DNA of 64,000 nucleotides from an uncultured Lachnospiraceae bacterium (GTDB lineage Bacteria > Bacillota > Clostridia > Lachnospirales > Lachnospiraceae), in the NCBI GenBank assembly GCA_910587295.1, contig CAJULP010000058.1:1-64000 (forward strand). The letters are read 5' to 3'. The stretch's first letter is position 1; every line of letters starts with the position of its first letter. Shown here in pieces: positions 1 through 8,053 of this stretch. The notes under the pieces were generated by a model. The model had not been told where the DNA came from. It made no database searches and worked only from the letters and a program-made list of their open reading frames with translations. A program made the translations under genes and the position numbers.

Positions 1-290
1 CCACGCTCGGATAAAGCATTCGCGAAATGGTTCCTTAAGATTTTTCATCATATTAGGGCTGGTTTATTGGCTCATGTAAGTCCAACTGGCTCTTCGACTA
101 GATTTCTGACCACTACGTAGCTGGCTATTTGACGCAATGTGACTTAAATGGCACTATTAGCGGCAGCCATTTAAGTAGTGGTTTTCACATTTAGTTGAAT
201 GTTTCGTTGGGTTAGTGTTAGCCAAAAACCCGAAGGGAAGGAAAGAGAAATCTTAAGGAACCATTTCGCGAACGCTTTATCCTAGCGTGG
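1..290. mobile_element. MITE-like element with 43-bp terminal inverted repeats
   Basis: Positions 1-43 are the reverse complement of 248-290 with only two mismatches, giving an element of about 290 bp with long inverted ends. The interior has no credible gene. It holds another hairpin, an 11-bp perfect stem (142-152 with 166-176), plus a competing outer pairing of 109-116 with 175-182. Long inverted ends around a short non-coding core fit a non-autonomous insertion element. A transcribed, highly structured RNA is the alternative. The left end coincides with the window edge, so no target-site duplication can be examined and the element may extend further left. Confidence 0.55.
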
Positions 291-375
291 TAATCGCCAG
301 CACAGCTGACGCGTAGATTTTTATTGCTTCCTTTTCGTCCGTTTAGCCAACCTCATTAACCAACTAAACGGGAAT

Positions 376-1047
376 TTAATCAACTTTCACTTCCATATAA
401 CCAAGGAGCTTACTCATGTCGTATTCCTGGATGATCCCTAAGTTGGAGTCATAGAATTTGCCATTATAGTGGACGAGATAGTGACAGTAAAGCCCCATTT
501 TTTCCATCATAATGCAGCACTTAGGCAGGGTGGCTTCCTTGCCTTCTGTATATACGATAATGTCGCTATGGTCGATGCCATAGTAATTCAAGGCAGAAAT
601 AACGCGGCCCATGGTACCCTGCCATTCCCGGCAGTCCATCACACTGATCACTTCCGCAATGGTAACACCGGCAAGCATGGCCACGCAGGTCTGGCCGCAT
701 AGACCATCTTCCGGCTGTATGATGATTTCGATGCCGTCAATCTTCCGGATTGGGTTATCGAAGCTGTATGGACTGTTTTGATTCATCTGAATCAGGCTGC
801 CGGTAATGTGCAGCAAGATCTTGTGCACCTGGTCAATGTTAGTATGGGAAACATCCTCGTCACTTAAGTGGATTTTATAATTTCCTTTTGTTTCCGGCAG
901 CAGTTCACAGTCAATAATGCGGTTGTCCAAAACAAGCTCTGCTTTGATGATATCTCTGAGCTTGCAGACTTCCCATACATTAAACGGGATGCGAATGCAG
1001 TAAACGTCATCTTGCTTTTCAATTTTTCCATCAAAAAAATACCTCAT
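376..1047 (-). CDS. Probable C39-like (papain-fold) cysteine peptidase with an N-terminal beta domain
   Basis: A 223-residue protein with no signal peptide or membrane segment. Residues 111-125 contain a Gln, then Cys-Gly (C117-G118) followed by a hydrophobic helix. A His (H189) and an Asp (D200) lie in a strand-turn-strand near the C-terminus. This order (Cys, His, Asp) matches C39-like/papain-fold peptidases. Residues 1-65 form a separate beta-rich region that vaguely recalls DUF1905-type domains; that assignment is weak. A longer reading frame begins 21 bases upstream, but an AGGAGG lies six bases before the ATG at 1047, which fixes the start. The gene stands alone beside the inverted-repeat element. 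Substrate is unknown; bacteriocin leader processing is possible for the fold, but no exporter or precursor is adjacent. Confidence 0.6.
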   Translation of the reverse strand: MRYFFDGKIEKQDDVYCIRIPFNVWEVCKLRDIIKAELVLDNRIIDCELLPETKGNYKIHLSDEDVSHTNIDQVHKILLHITGSLIQMNQNSPYSFDNPIRKIDGIEIIIQPEDGLCGQTCVAMLAGVTIAEVISVMDCREWQGTMGRVISALNYYGIDHSDIIVYTEGKEATLPKCCIMMEKMGLYCHYLVHYNGKFYDSNLGIIQEYDMSKLLGYMEVKVD

Positions 1048-1210
1048 ATATACCCTCCTGAAATCCATATATAGTTGCTTCTCTATTCAAAAAGATAACA
1101 AATTTTGAGAAAATTGAAAACAGTTTTCGGGGAAAATCCTCGAAGTACCTGAAAAAAAACAGCCTGTGAAAAAAGTAACAAAGAAAAATAAAAAAAATTT
1201 CAATTTCTAC

Positions 1211-1239
1211 TTGCCAAATGCGTAGGATTCATGTATAAT
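1211..1239 (+). promoter_or_regulatory. Promoter of tRNA-Gln
   Basis: A TTGCCA box (1211-1216) and a perfect TATAAT (1234-1239) are separated by 17 bp. The start point would fall a few bases before the mature tRNA end at 1258. This is a strong housekeeping-sigma promoter. The AT-rich stretch 1048-1210 contains no gene and should also hold the divergent promoter of the minus-strand peptidase gene. Confidence 0.8.
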
Positions 1240-1257
1240 ACCAAAAGTAACAAACAT

Positions 1258-1329
1258 TGGGCTATCGCCAAACGGTAAGGCAACGGACTCTGACTCCGTC
1301 ATCTCAAGGTTCGAATCCTTGTAGCCCAG
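1258..1329 (+). tRNA. tRNA-Gln (anticodon CTG)
   Basis: A full cloverleaf can be drawn: 7-bp acceptor stem (TGGGCTA with TAGCCCA), D stem GCC/GGC, anticodon stem ACGGA/TCCGT around a loop with anticodon CTG at 1290-1292, and a T arm with GGTTCGAATCC. The U1-A72 pair and discriminator G at 1329 are typical of tRNA-Gln. The CCA end is not encoded. It reads CAG codons. Confidence 0.95.
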
Positions 1330-1338
1330 CGAAGAGGA

Positions 1339-1365
1339 CCCGGTGGAGAAATCCGCCGGGTTTTT
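1339..1365 (+). terminator. Rho-independent terminator after tRNA-Gln
   Basis: A 9-bp GC-rich stem (CCCGGTGGA with TCCGCCGGG, one G-T wobble) closed by a GAAA loop is followed directly by five T residues. It lies ten bases after the tRNA. Confidence 0.9.
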
Positions 1366-1400
1366 GCTTTTGATCCATTCGCTGCAAGATAATTGAATTG

Positions 1401-1428
1401 TTGACAGCAGGAACCTGTATTTTAGACT
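1401..1428 (+). promoter_or_regulatory. Candidate promoter of the alpha-glucuronidase gene
   Basis: A perfect TTGACA (1401-1406) is followed after 16 bp by TAGACT (1423-1428). Shortly downstream there is a near-palindrome (GTTTTGTAAAAC) that could be an operator. The leader to the start codon at 1573 is long, about 140 bases. No riboswitch was recognised in it. Confidence 0.45.
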
Positions 1429-1572
1429 TTTGGACGATGTTTTGTAAAACAAAAAAGAAATATTATCAACGTTATTCAACACTGATTATGGTGTGGGATG
1501 CGGTTTAAAATATAAGTTATTAGATAAATGGAATGAGGGCAACCCTGAATGATGTAACAGCGGGAGGGCGGT

Positions 1573-3564
1573 ATGGAATTTGAACAGGCGTGGCTTTCTT
1601 ATCGGATGATAGGAAAGGACAGTAAGTGGGGGCAGATTGGAAAGATCTGTGCCGATTTAAAAAGCCCGGTTATGCAGAATGCGGTAAATGAGCTTCAAAG
1701 GGCATGGAAAGAGATGACAGGAACAGAGCTTGTAAAGTATTCCGGTCTTTTGAAAGAAGATGACAATAGGGGGTGCATCCGTTTTGTACAGGATGGAAAG
1801 TGCAAGACGGAAGGGTATCACATTTATGAAGAAGGCGGCGATGTAGTGATTGCGGCTTCTTCTGACTGTGGGATGCTTTATGGCGCTTTTGAATTGATCC
1901 GTCAGGTGCAGGCAGGAAATCCGATTGAGGGGCTGGATATGGCAAAAGAGCCGGTGATGCCGCTTCGGATGCTGGATCATTGGGATAATATGGATGGGAG
2001 TATCGAAAGAGGATATTCCGGAAATTCTTTTTTCTTTGATCATGATGAGGTTCTTGTTGACGAAAGGACCGTTACTTATGCAAGGCTGCTTGCGTCAATA
2101 GGCATTAATAGTGCTGTGATCAATAATGTGAATGTGAAGGATGCGGCTACATGGCTGATCACGGATCGGTATTTCGATAAGCTGAGTCAGCTGTCTGAAG
2201 TACTTGCGGATTATGGGATCAAACTCTTTTTATCACTTAATTATGCGGCTCCCGTGGAACTTGGCGAATTAGACAGTGCGGATCCTTTGTCTGGGGAAGT
2301 GGGGGAATGGTGGAAGAGAAGAATGGAACTTGTTTTTGGGCGTATTCCTAATCTGGGAGGTTTCCTGATCAAGGCTGATTCTGAAGGGCGTCCTGGACCT
2401 TTTACTTACGGGAGAACCCATGCGGACGGTGCCAATATGCTGGCTAAGGCAGCGGAGCCTTATGGTGGTTTGATCATCTGGCGCTGCTTTGTCTATAACT
2501 GCAGGCAGGATTGGAGAGATTACAAAACGGACCGAGCAAGGTCGGGATATGACAATTTTATCGGACTTGACGGTACGTTCCACGATAACGTGATTCTGCA
2601 GATCAAAAATGGGCCTATGGATTTTCAGGTCAGGGAGCCGGTGCATCCGCTGTTTGGCGGCCTTACGGATACCAATCAGATTTTAGAAGTACAGATCGCA
2701 CAGGAATACACAGGGCAGCAGCGGCATGTATGTTACCTGATTCCCATGTTTAAAGAAGTTTTGGGTTTCCACACTTATGTGGCAAAGCCGGATGATACCG
2801 TGAAGGATATTGTGTCAGGTAAGACCTTTGGGCAGACAAAATGCGGTATGGCTGCAGTTGCAAATACCGGGAATGATGAAAACTGGACCGGGCATGACCT
2901 GGCGGCGGCTAATCTTTACGGATTTGGACGGCTTGCTTTTGACCCTTCGGTTTCAGCAAAAGAGCTGGCGGATGAATGGATCGTCCGGACTTTTGGTGAT
3001 GATAAGGAAGTCAGGGAAGTTTTATTGTTCATATTGATGGAGTCCTGGAAGGCCTATGAAATGTACAATGCGCCTCTTGGAATCGGGTGGATGGTCAATC
3101 CCGGTTATCATTATGGTCCTAACGTGGACGGTTATGAGTATGACAGGTGGGGAACTTACCACCGTGCCGACCATCAGGGGATAGGTGTTGACAGAAGCCA
3201 TAACGGAACAGGATATGCAGGGCTTTACAGGGAACCGAACGCTTCCATGTATGACAGTGCGGAAAGTTGTCCTGATGAACTTATACTGTTTTTTCACCAC
3301 ATGCCCTACAGCCATAAGCTTAAAACCGGTAAGACGGTGATCCAGCATATTTATGATACCCACTTTGCAGGGGTGGAACTGGTGGACGAAATGGTAAAAC
3401 GTTTTGAAAGCCTGAAAGGAAAGCTTCCGGACAAAACTTACCGGAGGATGCTCGACCGGTTTTACCATCAAAAGGAACATGCCAGGGAGTGGAGAGACCA
3501 GATCAATACATATTTTTATCGTAAGAGCGGCATTGCAGACGAAAAAGGAAGATGTATTTTTTAG
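1573..3564 (+). CDS. aguA: GH67 alpha-glucuronidase (cytoplasmic)
   Basis: A 663-residue enzyme that removes 4-O-methyl-glucuronic acid from the ends of short xylo-oligosaccharides. Length and motifs fit GH67 along the whole protein: the WDNMDGSIERGY segment near residue 137, the predicted catalytic acid E271 in the KADSEGRPGP motif, and the base pair D350 and E378. Their spacing (79 and 28 residues) equals that known for the Geobacillus enzyme (E285, D364, E392). No signal peptide is seen, so it acts on imported oligosaccharides. The start has a GGGAGG five bases upstream. No transporter is adjacent. The GH39 xylosidase at the far end of the window is a likely metabolic partner. Confidence 0.95.
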   Translation: MEFEQAWLSYRMIGKDSKWGQIGKICADLKSPVMQNAVNELQRAWKEMTGTELVKYSGLLKEDDNRGCIRFVQDGKCKTEGYHIYEEGGDVVIAASSDCGMLYGAFELIRQVQAGNPIEGLDMAKEPVMPLRMLDHWDNMDGSIERGYSGNSFFFDHDEVLVDERTVTYARLLASIGINSAVINNVNVKDAATWLITDRYFDKLSQLSEVLADYGIKLFLSLNYAAPVELGELDSADPLSGEVGEWWKRRMELVFGRIPNLGGFLIKADSEGRPGPFTYGRTHADGANMLAKAAEPYGGLIIWRCFVYNCRQDWRDYKTDRARSGYDNFIGLDGTFHDNVILQIKNGPMDFQVREPVHPLFGGLTDTNQILEVQIAQEYTGQQRHVCYLIPMFKEVLGFHTYVAKPDDTVKDIVSGKTFGQTKCGMAAVANTGNDENWTGHDLAAANLYGFGRLAFDPSVSAKELADEWIVRTFGDDKEVREVLLFILMESWKAYEMYNAPLGIGWMVNPGYHYGPNVDGYEYDRWGTYHRADHQGIGVDRSHNGTGYAGLYREPNASMYDSAESCPDELILFFHHMPYSHKLKTGKTVIQHIYDTHFAGVELVDEMVKRFESLKGKLPDKTYRRMLDRFYHQKEHAREWRDQINTYFYRKSGIADEKGRCIF

Positions 3565-3722
3565 CGGGAGACCACCGCTTTAAAAATAAAAAAGATATGA
3601 AAAGTTCCCCACTCTGGGATTATCCGATCACCAATGACGAACTTTTGGCTTCTATGCTCTACCTTGACTGGATCAGTGATTCAATCATGAACTCCGGCAT
3701 GAATAATGGCGGTAAATATTAA
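3552..3722 (+). CDS. Small hypothetical ORF overlapping the end of aguA
   Basis: An open frame of 56 codons starts inside the last codons of the GH67 gene; an internal Met at 3597 would give 41 residues. The product is mixed acidic/hydrophobic with Trp and Tyr residues, has no signal peptide and resembles no family I recognise. The Shine-Dalgarno match is poorly spaced, and the frame ends before a clear terminator at 3748. It could be a genuine short gene, a decayed remnant, or chance. Confidence 0.25.
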   Translation: MYFLAGDHRFKNKKDMKSSPLWDYPITNDELLASMLYLDWISDSIMNSGMNNGGKY

Positions 3723-3747
3723 TTTTCGGTAAATATTTTATGAAACT

Positions 3748-3776
3748 CCAGCAGATTTCTGCTGGGGTTCTTGCTT
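3748..3776 (+). terminator. Rho-independent terminator
   Basis: The inverted repeat CCAGCAGA (3748-3755) and TCTGCTGG (3758-3765) forms a tight hairpin. It is followed by an imperfect T-rich tract up to 3776. It ends the aguA transcript. Confidence 0.7.
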
Positions 3777-3799
3777 TTCGGGAACGGATGTTGTATGAT
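3771..3799 (+). promoter_or_regulatory. Candidate promoter for the secreted repeat protein
   Basis: TTGCTT (3771-3776) and TATGAT (3794-3799) are 17 bp apart. The -35 box overlaps the T tract of the preceding terminator, so the two genes would be separately transcribed. Confidence 0.5.
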
Positions 3800-3847
3800 A
3801 AGTTTACATAATATGGAACTGTTTTTGATGTTTATGGAGGCGAGGCA

Positions 3848-4915
3848 ATGAAAAAAAATCGAAAATTAAGATCATGTACGGCAGCTTGCCTTGCGCTGGG
3901 GGTAATGCTTTTTTCGGCAGGATCTGTCGGGGTGCAGGCAGCGGAAGTGATCGCTACAGTGGAAGGAACCGTTCTTTCGGGAACCACATCAGATATTCTA
4001 AAGCTTTCCACAAAAGAAGGGAATATGGAGATCAAGCTTGATAGCAGTACGGACACCAGTGAGTGCAAAATTTTACTACCTGGGAACAAGGCCACTGTGT
4101 CGGTGTCTCATGGCTCCGATGGGTATCTCCACGCAGTTAAGATTGGCGGGAATGCGCAGGTTCCCTCCATTAGTTATGATTCGTCAACAACGGCTACGGT
4201 GACGGGTACCATTGGTGATAAGACTGCAGGGGATATCCTGCATTTTAAGACACCTCAGGGGGAAATGGAAATCAAGCTGGACGCAACTACCAATATGAGC
4301 GGATGCAAGGTGCTGGTAGTGGACAAGTCATACAGCATAACCTGTGTCAGGGGTTCTGACGCTTATATGCATGCGGTCAGTATTTCTGATTCTTCGGCAG
4401 CAGGGGTTGTGGGAAATGTGGATACCTCCATTACGCCGGCACCGGCATCTGCAGTGACGGCATCTACCATGACAGTGACGGGAAAGGTGTCTGACAAGAC
4501 GAAAGCAGGACTTTTGTACTTCGATACGAAAGACGGGGAAATGCAGATTGTGATTGATAATAATACAGACAGCAGGAACGGCCTTGTCCTTACTCCAGGC
4601 AGGAGTCTTACGGTCACGGTTTATAATGGATCTGACGAATACCTGCATGCGGCCAGCATTATAGCGGCAAAAGAAAGTACATACGGAACCCGGATCGATA
4701 CCGCCAATACTCATTCGGTGAGCGGTACGGTGGGGAGCAAGTCCACGGAAAATGTTCTTTATTTGAAAACGCCTCAGGGGGATATGGAATTAAAGATGGA
4801 TGCGGTGAGGAGTGTAGTGGGCTGCAAAGTGTTTATCAGCGGACAATCTCTTACCGTTGTTTGTGCAAGAGGTGACGATGCTTACATGCATGCACTGGAT
4901 ATCACAGGGGCATAA
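3848..4915 (+). CDS. Secreted protein with four ~63-residue tandem repeats
   Basis: A 355-residue protein starting with a classical signal peptide (KKNRK then a hydrophobic core; predicted cleavage after VQA near residue 31). The rest is four homologous beta-rich units at about residues 37-99, 117-179, 209-271 and 291-352, joined by Ser/Thr/Ala-rich linkers of 17-29 residues. Each unit has the pattern V-x-G-T/K...L-x-x-x-T-x-x-G-x-M-x-I/L...G-S/D-D-x-Y-x-H-A. Units 1, 2 and 4 keep a Cys near the middle; unit 3 lacks it. There is no LPxTG, LysM or SLH anchor. GGAGG precedes the ATG. I do not recognise the repeat. The fold is probably a small beta-barrel, and a role in surface binding is only a guess. 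Confidence 0.8.
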   Translation: MKKNRKLRSCTAACLALGVMLFSAGSVGVQAAEVIATVEGTVLSGTTSDILKLSTKEGNMEIKLDSSTDTSECKILLPGNKATVSVSHGSDGYLHAVKIGGNAQVPSISYDSSTTATVTGTIGDKTAGDILHFKTPQGEMEIKLDATTNMSGCKVLVVDKSYSITCVRGSDAYMHAVSISDSSAAGVVGNVDTSITPAPASAVTASTMTVTGKVSDKTKAGLLYFDTKDGEMQIVIDNNTDSRNGLVLTPGRSLTVTVYNGSDEYLHAASIIAAKESTYGTRIDTANTHSVSGTVGSKSTENVLYLKTPQGDMELKMDAVRSVVGCKVFISGQSLTVVCARGDDAYMHALDITGA

Positions 4916-4967
4916 ATGTTAAGTCTAGCTGTCACAAATATCAATCAGCTGTCCGGCGCAGAAACTC

Positions 4968-5026
4968 ATGCCCTGAATCAAACGGCTGCGAAAGCTTTCG
5001 CTAAGCAGGCACTTTGGTCAGGGCAT
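4968..5026. repeat. Nested palindrome (hairpin within a hairpin)
   Basis: ATGCCCTGA at 4968-4976 pairs with TCAGGGCAT at 5018-5026. The loop between them contains a perfect 14-bp palindrome, GCGAAAGCTTTCGC (4988-5001). No T run follows, so a simple terminator is unlikely. It lies in the space between the repeat protein and the thioesterase gene. It may be a structured 3' end or a protein-binding site. Confidence 0.5.
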
Positions 5027-5116
5027 TATTCAATCCCAATAAAAGAAAAACACTGTTTCTTTGGCGGAGTTCGTGCTATAATCAGTACAATTGACGGAAA
5101 ATAGAAAGGGAAGCTT

Positions 5117-5845
5117 ATGTATACGTTTCAAACCAGAATCAGATACAGCGAAACAGACGAGACAGGTCATTTAAAACTGGAGGCTTTGCTGAATTATTTT
5201 CAGGATTGTTCTACGTTTCAATCAGAAGATATCGGACTGGGGCTTGATTATTGCAGGGAGCATCATGTTGTGTGGGTCATGTCCTCCTGGCAGATCGTGG
5301 TAAAAAGATATCCTTCTATGGGGGAAAACGTGACAGTGGGAACCTTGCCATATGCGTTTAAAGGTTTTGTCGGATATAGAAATTTTGTTATGAGAGACAG
5401 CCAGGGAAGAGAATTAGCCGTGGCCAACACCATTTGGAGCCTTTTGGATACGCGGACCGATAAGCCGGTCAAGTCGAATGAGGATATGATGGCGGGATAT
5501 GTGTTGGAGCCGAAGCTTGAGATGGATTATGCGCCCAGGAAGATCAGTATCCCGGCAGGCAGCGTGCAGGGGGAACCGGTGCAGATCAAAAAGGTTCATC
5601 TGGATACGAACCATCATGTAAATAACGGACAGTTTGTTAAGATTGCCATAGACAGTCTGGATGAAATATTCCCGGTGGCGCAGCTTCGTGCGGAATATAA
5701 AAAGCAGGTGATGCTTGGGGATGTGCTTACGCCCCATATTTCCGTGACAGAAGAGGGAAAGCTTGTGGTGGTCCTTTTCAATGCGCAGGGTGCTGTGTGC
5801 TGTATTGTGGAACTTGAGAAAGGAAAGGGAAACGAAAATGATTGA
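5117..5845 (+). CDS. Acyl-ACP thioesterase family protein
   Basis: A 242-residue double-hotdog protein that would hydrolyse acyl-ACP to release fatty acids. The N-terminal hotdog has the RYSETDETGHLKL start typical of the family. The second has HLDTNHHVNN (about residues 161-170), carrying the conserved Asn/His active-site region. Length is normal for the bacterial acyl-ACP thioesterase family (PF01643). A TATAAT at 5077-5082 is a likely -10 box, though no good -35 is visible. AAGGGAAG precedes the ATG. The stop overlaps the start of the CvfB-like gene by eight bases, so the two are co-translated. Confidence 0.9.
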   Translation: MYTFQTRIRYSETDETGHLKLEALLNYFQDCSTFQSEDIGLGLDYCREHHVVWVMSSWQIVVKRYPSMGENVTVGTLPYAFKGFVGYRNFVMRDSQGRELAVANTIWSLLDTRTDKPVKSNEDMMAGYVLEPKLEMDYAPRKISIPAGSVQGEPVQIKKVHLDTNHHVNNGQFVKIAIDSLDEIFPVAQLRAEYKKQVMLGDVLTPHISVTEEGKLVVVLFNAQGAVCCIVELEKGKGNEND

Positions 5846-6680
5846 GTTAGGCAAAAGACAGGATCTGGTTATTGTAAAGCAGGTGGAGTTTGGCGTATAT
5901 TTGGCAGAAAACGAAGATGGGGGGAAGGAGCAGGAGAGAGTGCTGCTCCCTAAAAAAGAGGTGCCGGAAGAAGCACAGCTTGGGAATGTGCTTTCCGTAT
6001 TTATTTACAGGGATTCCGAGGACCGTCTGATAGCGACCACAAGAGAGACTTCCTTGGAGGCAGGCGGCCTGGCTCTTCTTCAGGTGAAAGAGGTTGGCAA
6101 GATCGGGGCATTCTTAGGGTGGGAACTGGAAAAGGACCTGCTTTTGCCTTTCAGGGAACAGACAACCGAAGTGGAGCCGGAGAAGGAGTATCTTGTGGCG
6201 CTTTATGTGGACAAAAGCGGAAGGCTGTGCACTACAATGAAAGTGTACCACTATTTAAGGACGGACAGTCCCTATAAGAAAGATGATAAAGTGGAAGGAA
6301 TTGTTTACGAGATCAGTGACAACTTTGGGGTTTTTGTCGCTGTGGACAACTGTTATAGCGGGCTGATCCCTGCAAGGGAGCCGGTGGAAGGCATAAAAGC
6401 CGGGGACCGGATCACGGCCCGGGTGGCAATGGTGTTAGAAGATGGCAAGCTTACCTTAAGCCTGAAGGAAAAGGCATATATCCAGATGGGTAAGGATGCC
6501 GCAAAGATCATGGAAATGTTAGATGAGAGGGGAGGGAGCTTTCCGTTTACGGATAAGGCCTCTCCGGAGCTGATAAGAAGAGAGACCGGGATGAGTAAAA
6601 ACGAGTTTAAGAGGGCGGTTGGGAATTTGTATAAACAACGCCTTATTGTGATTGAAGATAAGGGAATCAGGAAGGTATAG
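5838..6680 (+). CDS. cvfB: CvfB-like S1-domain RNA-binding protein
   Basis: A 280-residue protein of the CvfB/YitL family: S1-like beta barrels in tandem (about residues 1-65, 65-130 and 140-215, the last with the GIVYEISDNFGVFVAV pattern) and a C-terminal winged helix (about 220-280). In staphylococci CvfB binds RNA and affects virulence factor production; here a general RNA-related role is inferred. The open frame extends 25 codons further upstream, but the ATG at 5838 has an AAAGGGA upstream and matches the normal family start. It overlaps the thioesterase gene by eight bases, and the CPBP protease follows after 11 bases. Confidence 0.85.
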   Translation: MIELGKRQDLVIVKQVEFGVYLAENEDGGKEQERVLLPKKEVPEEAQLGNVLSVFIYRDSEDRLIATTRETSLEAGGLALLQVKEVGKIGAFLGWELEKDLLLPFREQTTEVEPEKEYLVALYVDKSGRLCTTMKVYHYLRTDSPYKKDDKVEGIVYEISDNFGVFVAVDNCYSGLIPAREPVEGIKAGDRITARVAMVLEDGKLTLSLKEKAYIQMGKDAAKIMEMLDERGGSFPFTDKASPELIRRETGMSKNEFKRAVGNLYKQRLIVIEDKGIRKV

Positions 6681-6691
6681 GAGGCCGGAGA

Positions 6692-7621
6692 ATGAATGCC
6701 AGAAAAGCAAACTGGGCTTTTTTAATTATCGTGATTTTCTATATATTGGGTTCCCTTTCTATGCTGTTCTTACCTGAGAGCGTGACATCAAATCTGCTTG
6801 TGACGAACCTGATGTTAGAATGCATCCTGATGTTGCCGGTTTTGGTCTTTATCCTGGTGTCAAGGGAAAAGCCAGGGCAGTTTTTGGGTTTTCATAAGAT
6901 GAGGCCCTGCACGGTGCTGATGATACTGCCGTTTACATTTCTCACTGCGCCATTACTGACACTGGTAAACGCAATTTCTATGTTTTGGGTGAATAATGAG
7001 GCGGTTGCCATGCTGGAAGGTTTTCAGACAGGGAATATGCCATTCTGGCAGCTTTTGCTTGCCACGGCGGTGATAGCGCCCCTGTTTGAGGAGATAACCT
7101 GCCGGGGCGGGTTTTATCATGCTTACCGGAAATCGGGGAGTCCGGTAAAGGCAATGTTTTTATCCGCAATGGTGTTTGCGCTGATTCATATGAATTTTAA
7201 TCAGGCTTCTTACGCATTTGTCATGGGAGTGATTGCAGTGCTTTTAGTGGAGGCCACAGGGAGCTTATGGTCGTCTGTCATCTATCATGCTCTGTTTAAC
7301 GGCAGCTCCAGCCTGATGGCTTATATGGTGCTGAGAAATGACCCGATGGCATATGCGGATCAGGAGGTCACTGCGGAGCTTTTGATGTACGGGGTAGGAA
7401 GTTATCTTGTGATCACTGCGGTATGTCTGCCTCTTGCTTATGCCGTGCTGGTATGGATCAGCAAGCATGAGGGAAGGGAAGGGTTTTTTACAGAAATGCG
7501 GAAAAAGAAAAAGGATAAGCTGATAACCGTACCACTGGTACTTGCGCTTATCCTCTGTCTGGTCACGATGACAGGACTTTTAAACGCCGTCATCGTAAAG
7601 CTGTTTGATCTGTTGGCCTGA
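6692..7621 (+). CDS. CPBP-family intramembrane metalloprotease
   Basis: A 309-residue polytopic protein with about eight membrane segments. The three motifs of the CAAX protease/bacteriocin-processing (Abi) family are intact: EE at 133-134 with R138, H166 in the FxxxH motif, and H199 with N203. These glutamates and histidines form the metal centre inside the membrane. Functions in the family include bacteriocin immunity and membrane protein processing; the substrate here is unknown. AGGAGG precedes the start, and the gene is probably in one operon with the thioesterase and CvfB genes. A second, broken member of the family lies at 18.7 kb. Confidence 0.9.
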   Translation: MNARKANWAFLIIVIFYILGSLSMLFLPESVTSNLLVTNLMLECILMLPVLVFILVSREKPGQFLGFHKMRPCTVLMILPFTFLTAPLLTLVNAISMFWVNNEAVAMLEGFQTGNMPFWQLLLATAVIAPLFEEITCRGGFYHAYRKSGSPVKAMFLSAMVFALIHMNFNQASYAFVMGVIAVLLVEATGSLWSSVIYHALFNGSSSLMAYMVLRNDPMAYADQEVTAELLMYGVGSYLVITAVCLPLAYAVLVWISKHEGREGFFTEMRKKKKDKLITVPLVLALILCLVTMTGLLNAVIVKLFDLLA

Positions 7622-7634
7622 TGCTTAAGAAGCG

Positions 7635-7823
7635 TTAGACATACAGATCAAAATTGCTGCCTACCGCAGGGTTGACGGACAACTCCATGGAGCGGTCCAT
7701 CATGCTGATCAGGCTTTCACCTGCTGCCTGAGAGCTTTCCATTGCCTTGTCAAGTACAGCAATGCTGACTTTGTTTGCAATGTTTGCACTTGAGAGTGCC
7801 GTTGATAATTCAGGAATATTCAT
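7635..7823 (-). CDS. YjfB-family putative motility protein
   Basis: A 62-residue protein matching the short YjfB family (PF14070), which in Firmicutes is associated with motility genes. It begins MNIPELSTALSS and ends in the typical NPAVGSNFDLYV region. An AGAGGTG stands before the ATG. A TATAAT for the minus strand lies at 7859-7864. The molecular function is not known. It fits the flagellar rod genes and chemoreceptor elsewhere in the window. Confidence 0.85.
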   Translation of the reverse strand: MNIPELSTALSSANIANKVSIAVLDKAMESSQAAGESLISMMDRSMELSVNPAVGSNFDLYV

Positions 7824-8053
7824 TTGGACACCTCTTTCTGCTTATCTTGATCGTACTTATTATAACATGGATAACAGAAAATGGAAGCAAAAAAACCTGA
7901 AATATACACAATAATTTCAAAAATACGACTGGATTTATTTGTACAATTATATTAAAATGAAAAGGTAAGTTCGTCAGAATGACATTTTGCAAGTGGGAAG
8001 TATTGTCTAAATTGTATAATGGTTAAGGGTTTTCTTGAAGGGAGAAGGGCATT

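Noticed and set aside
339..371. Inverted repeat CCGTTTAG/CTAAACGG as terminator of the left-edge peptidase gene.
   Set aside because: The stem is eight pairs with a 17-base loop, and no T run follows in the minus-strand direction.
4916..5104. A 62-codon frame directly after the repeat protein.
   Set aside because: It has no ribosome binding site, runs through the nested palindrome and the thioesterase promoter, and its product looks random.
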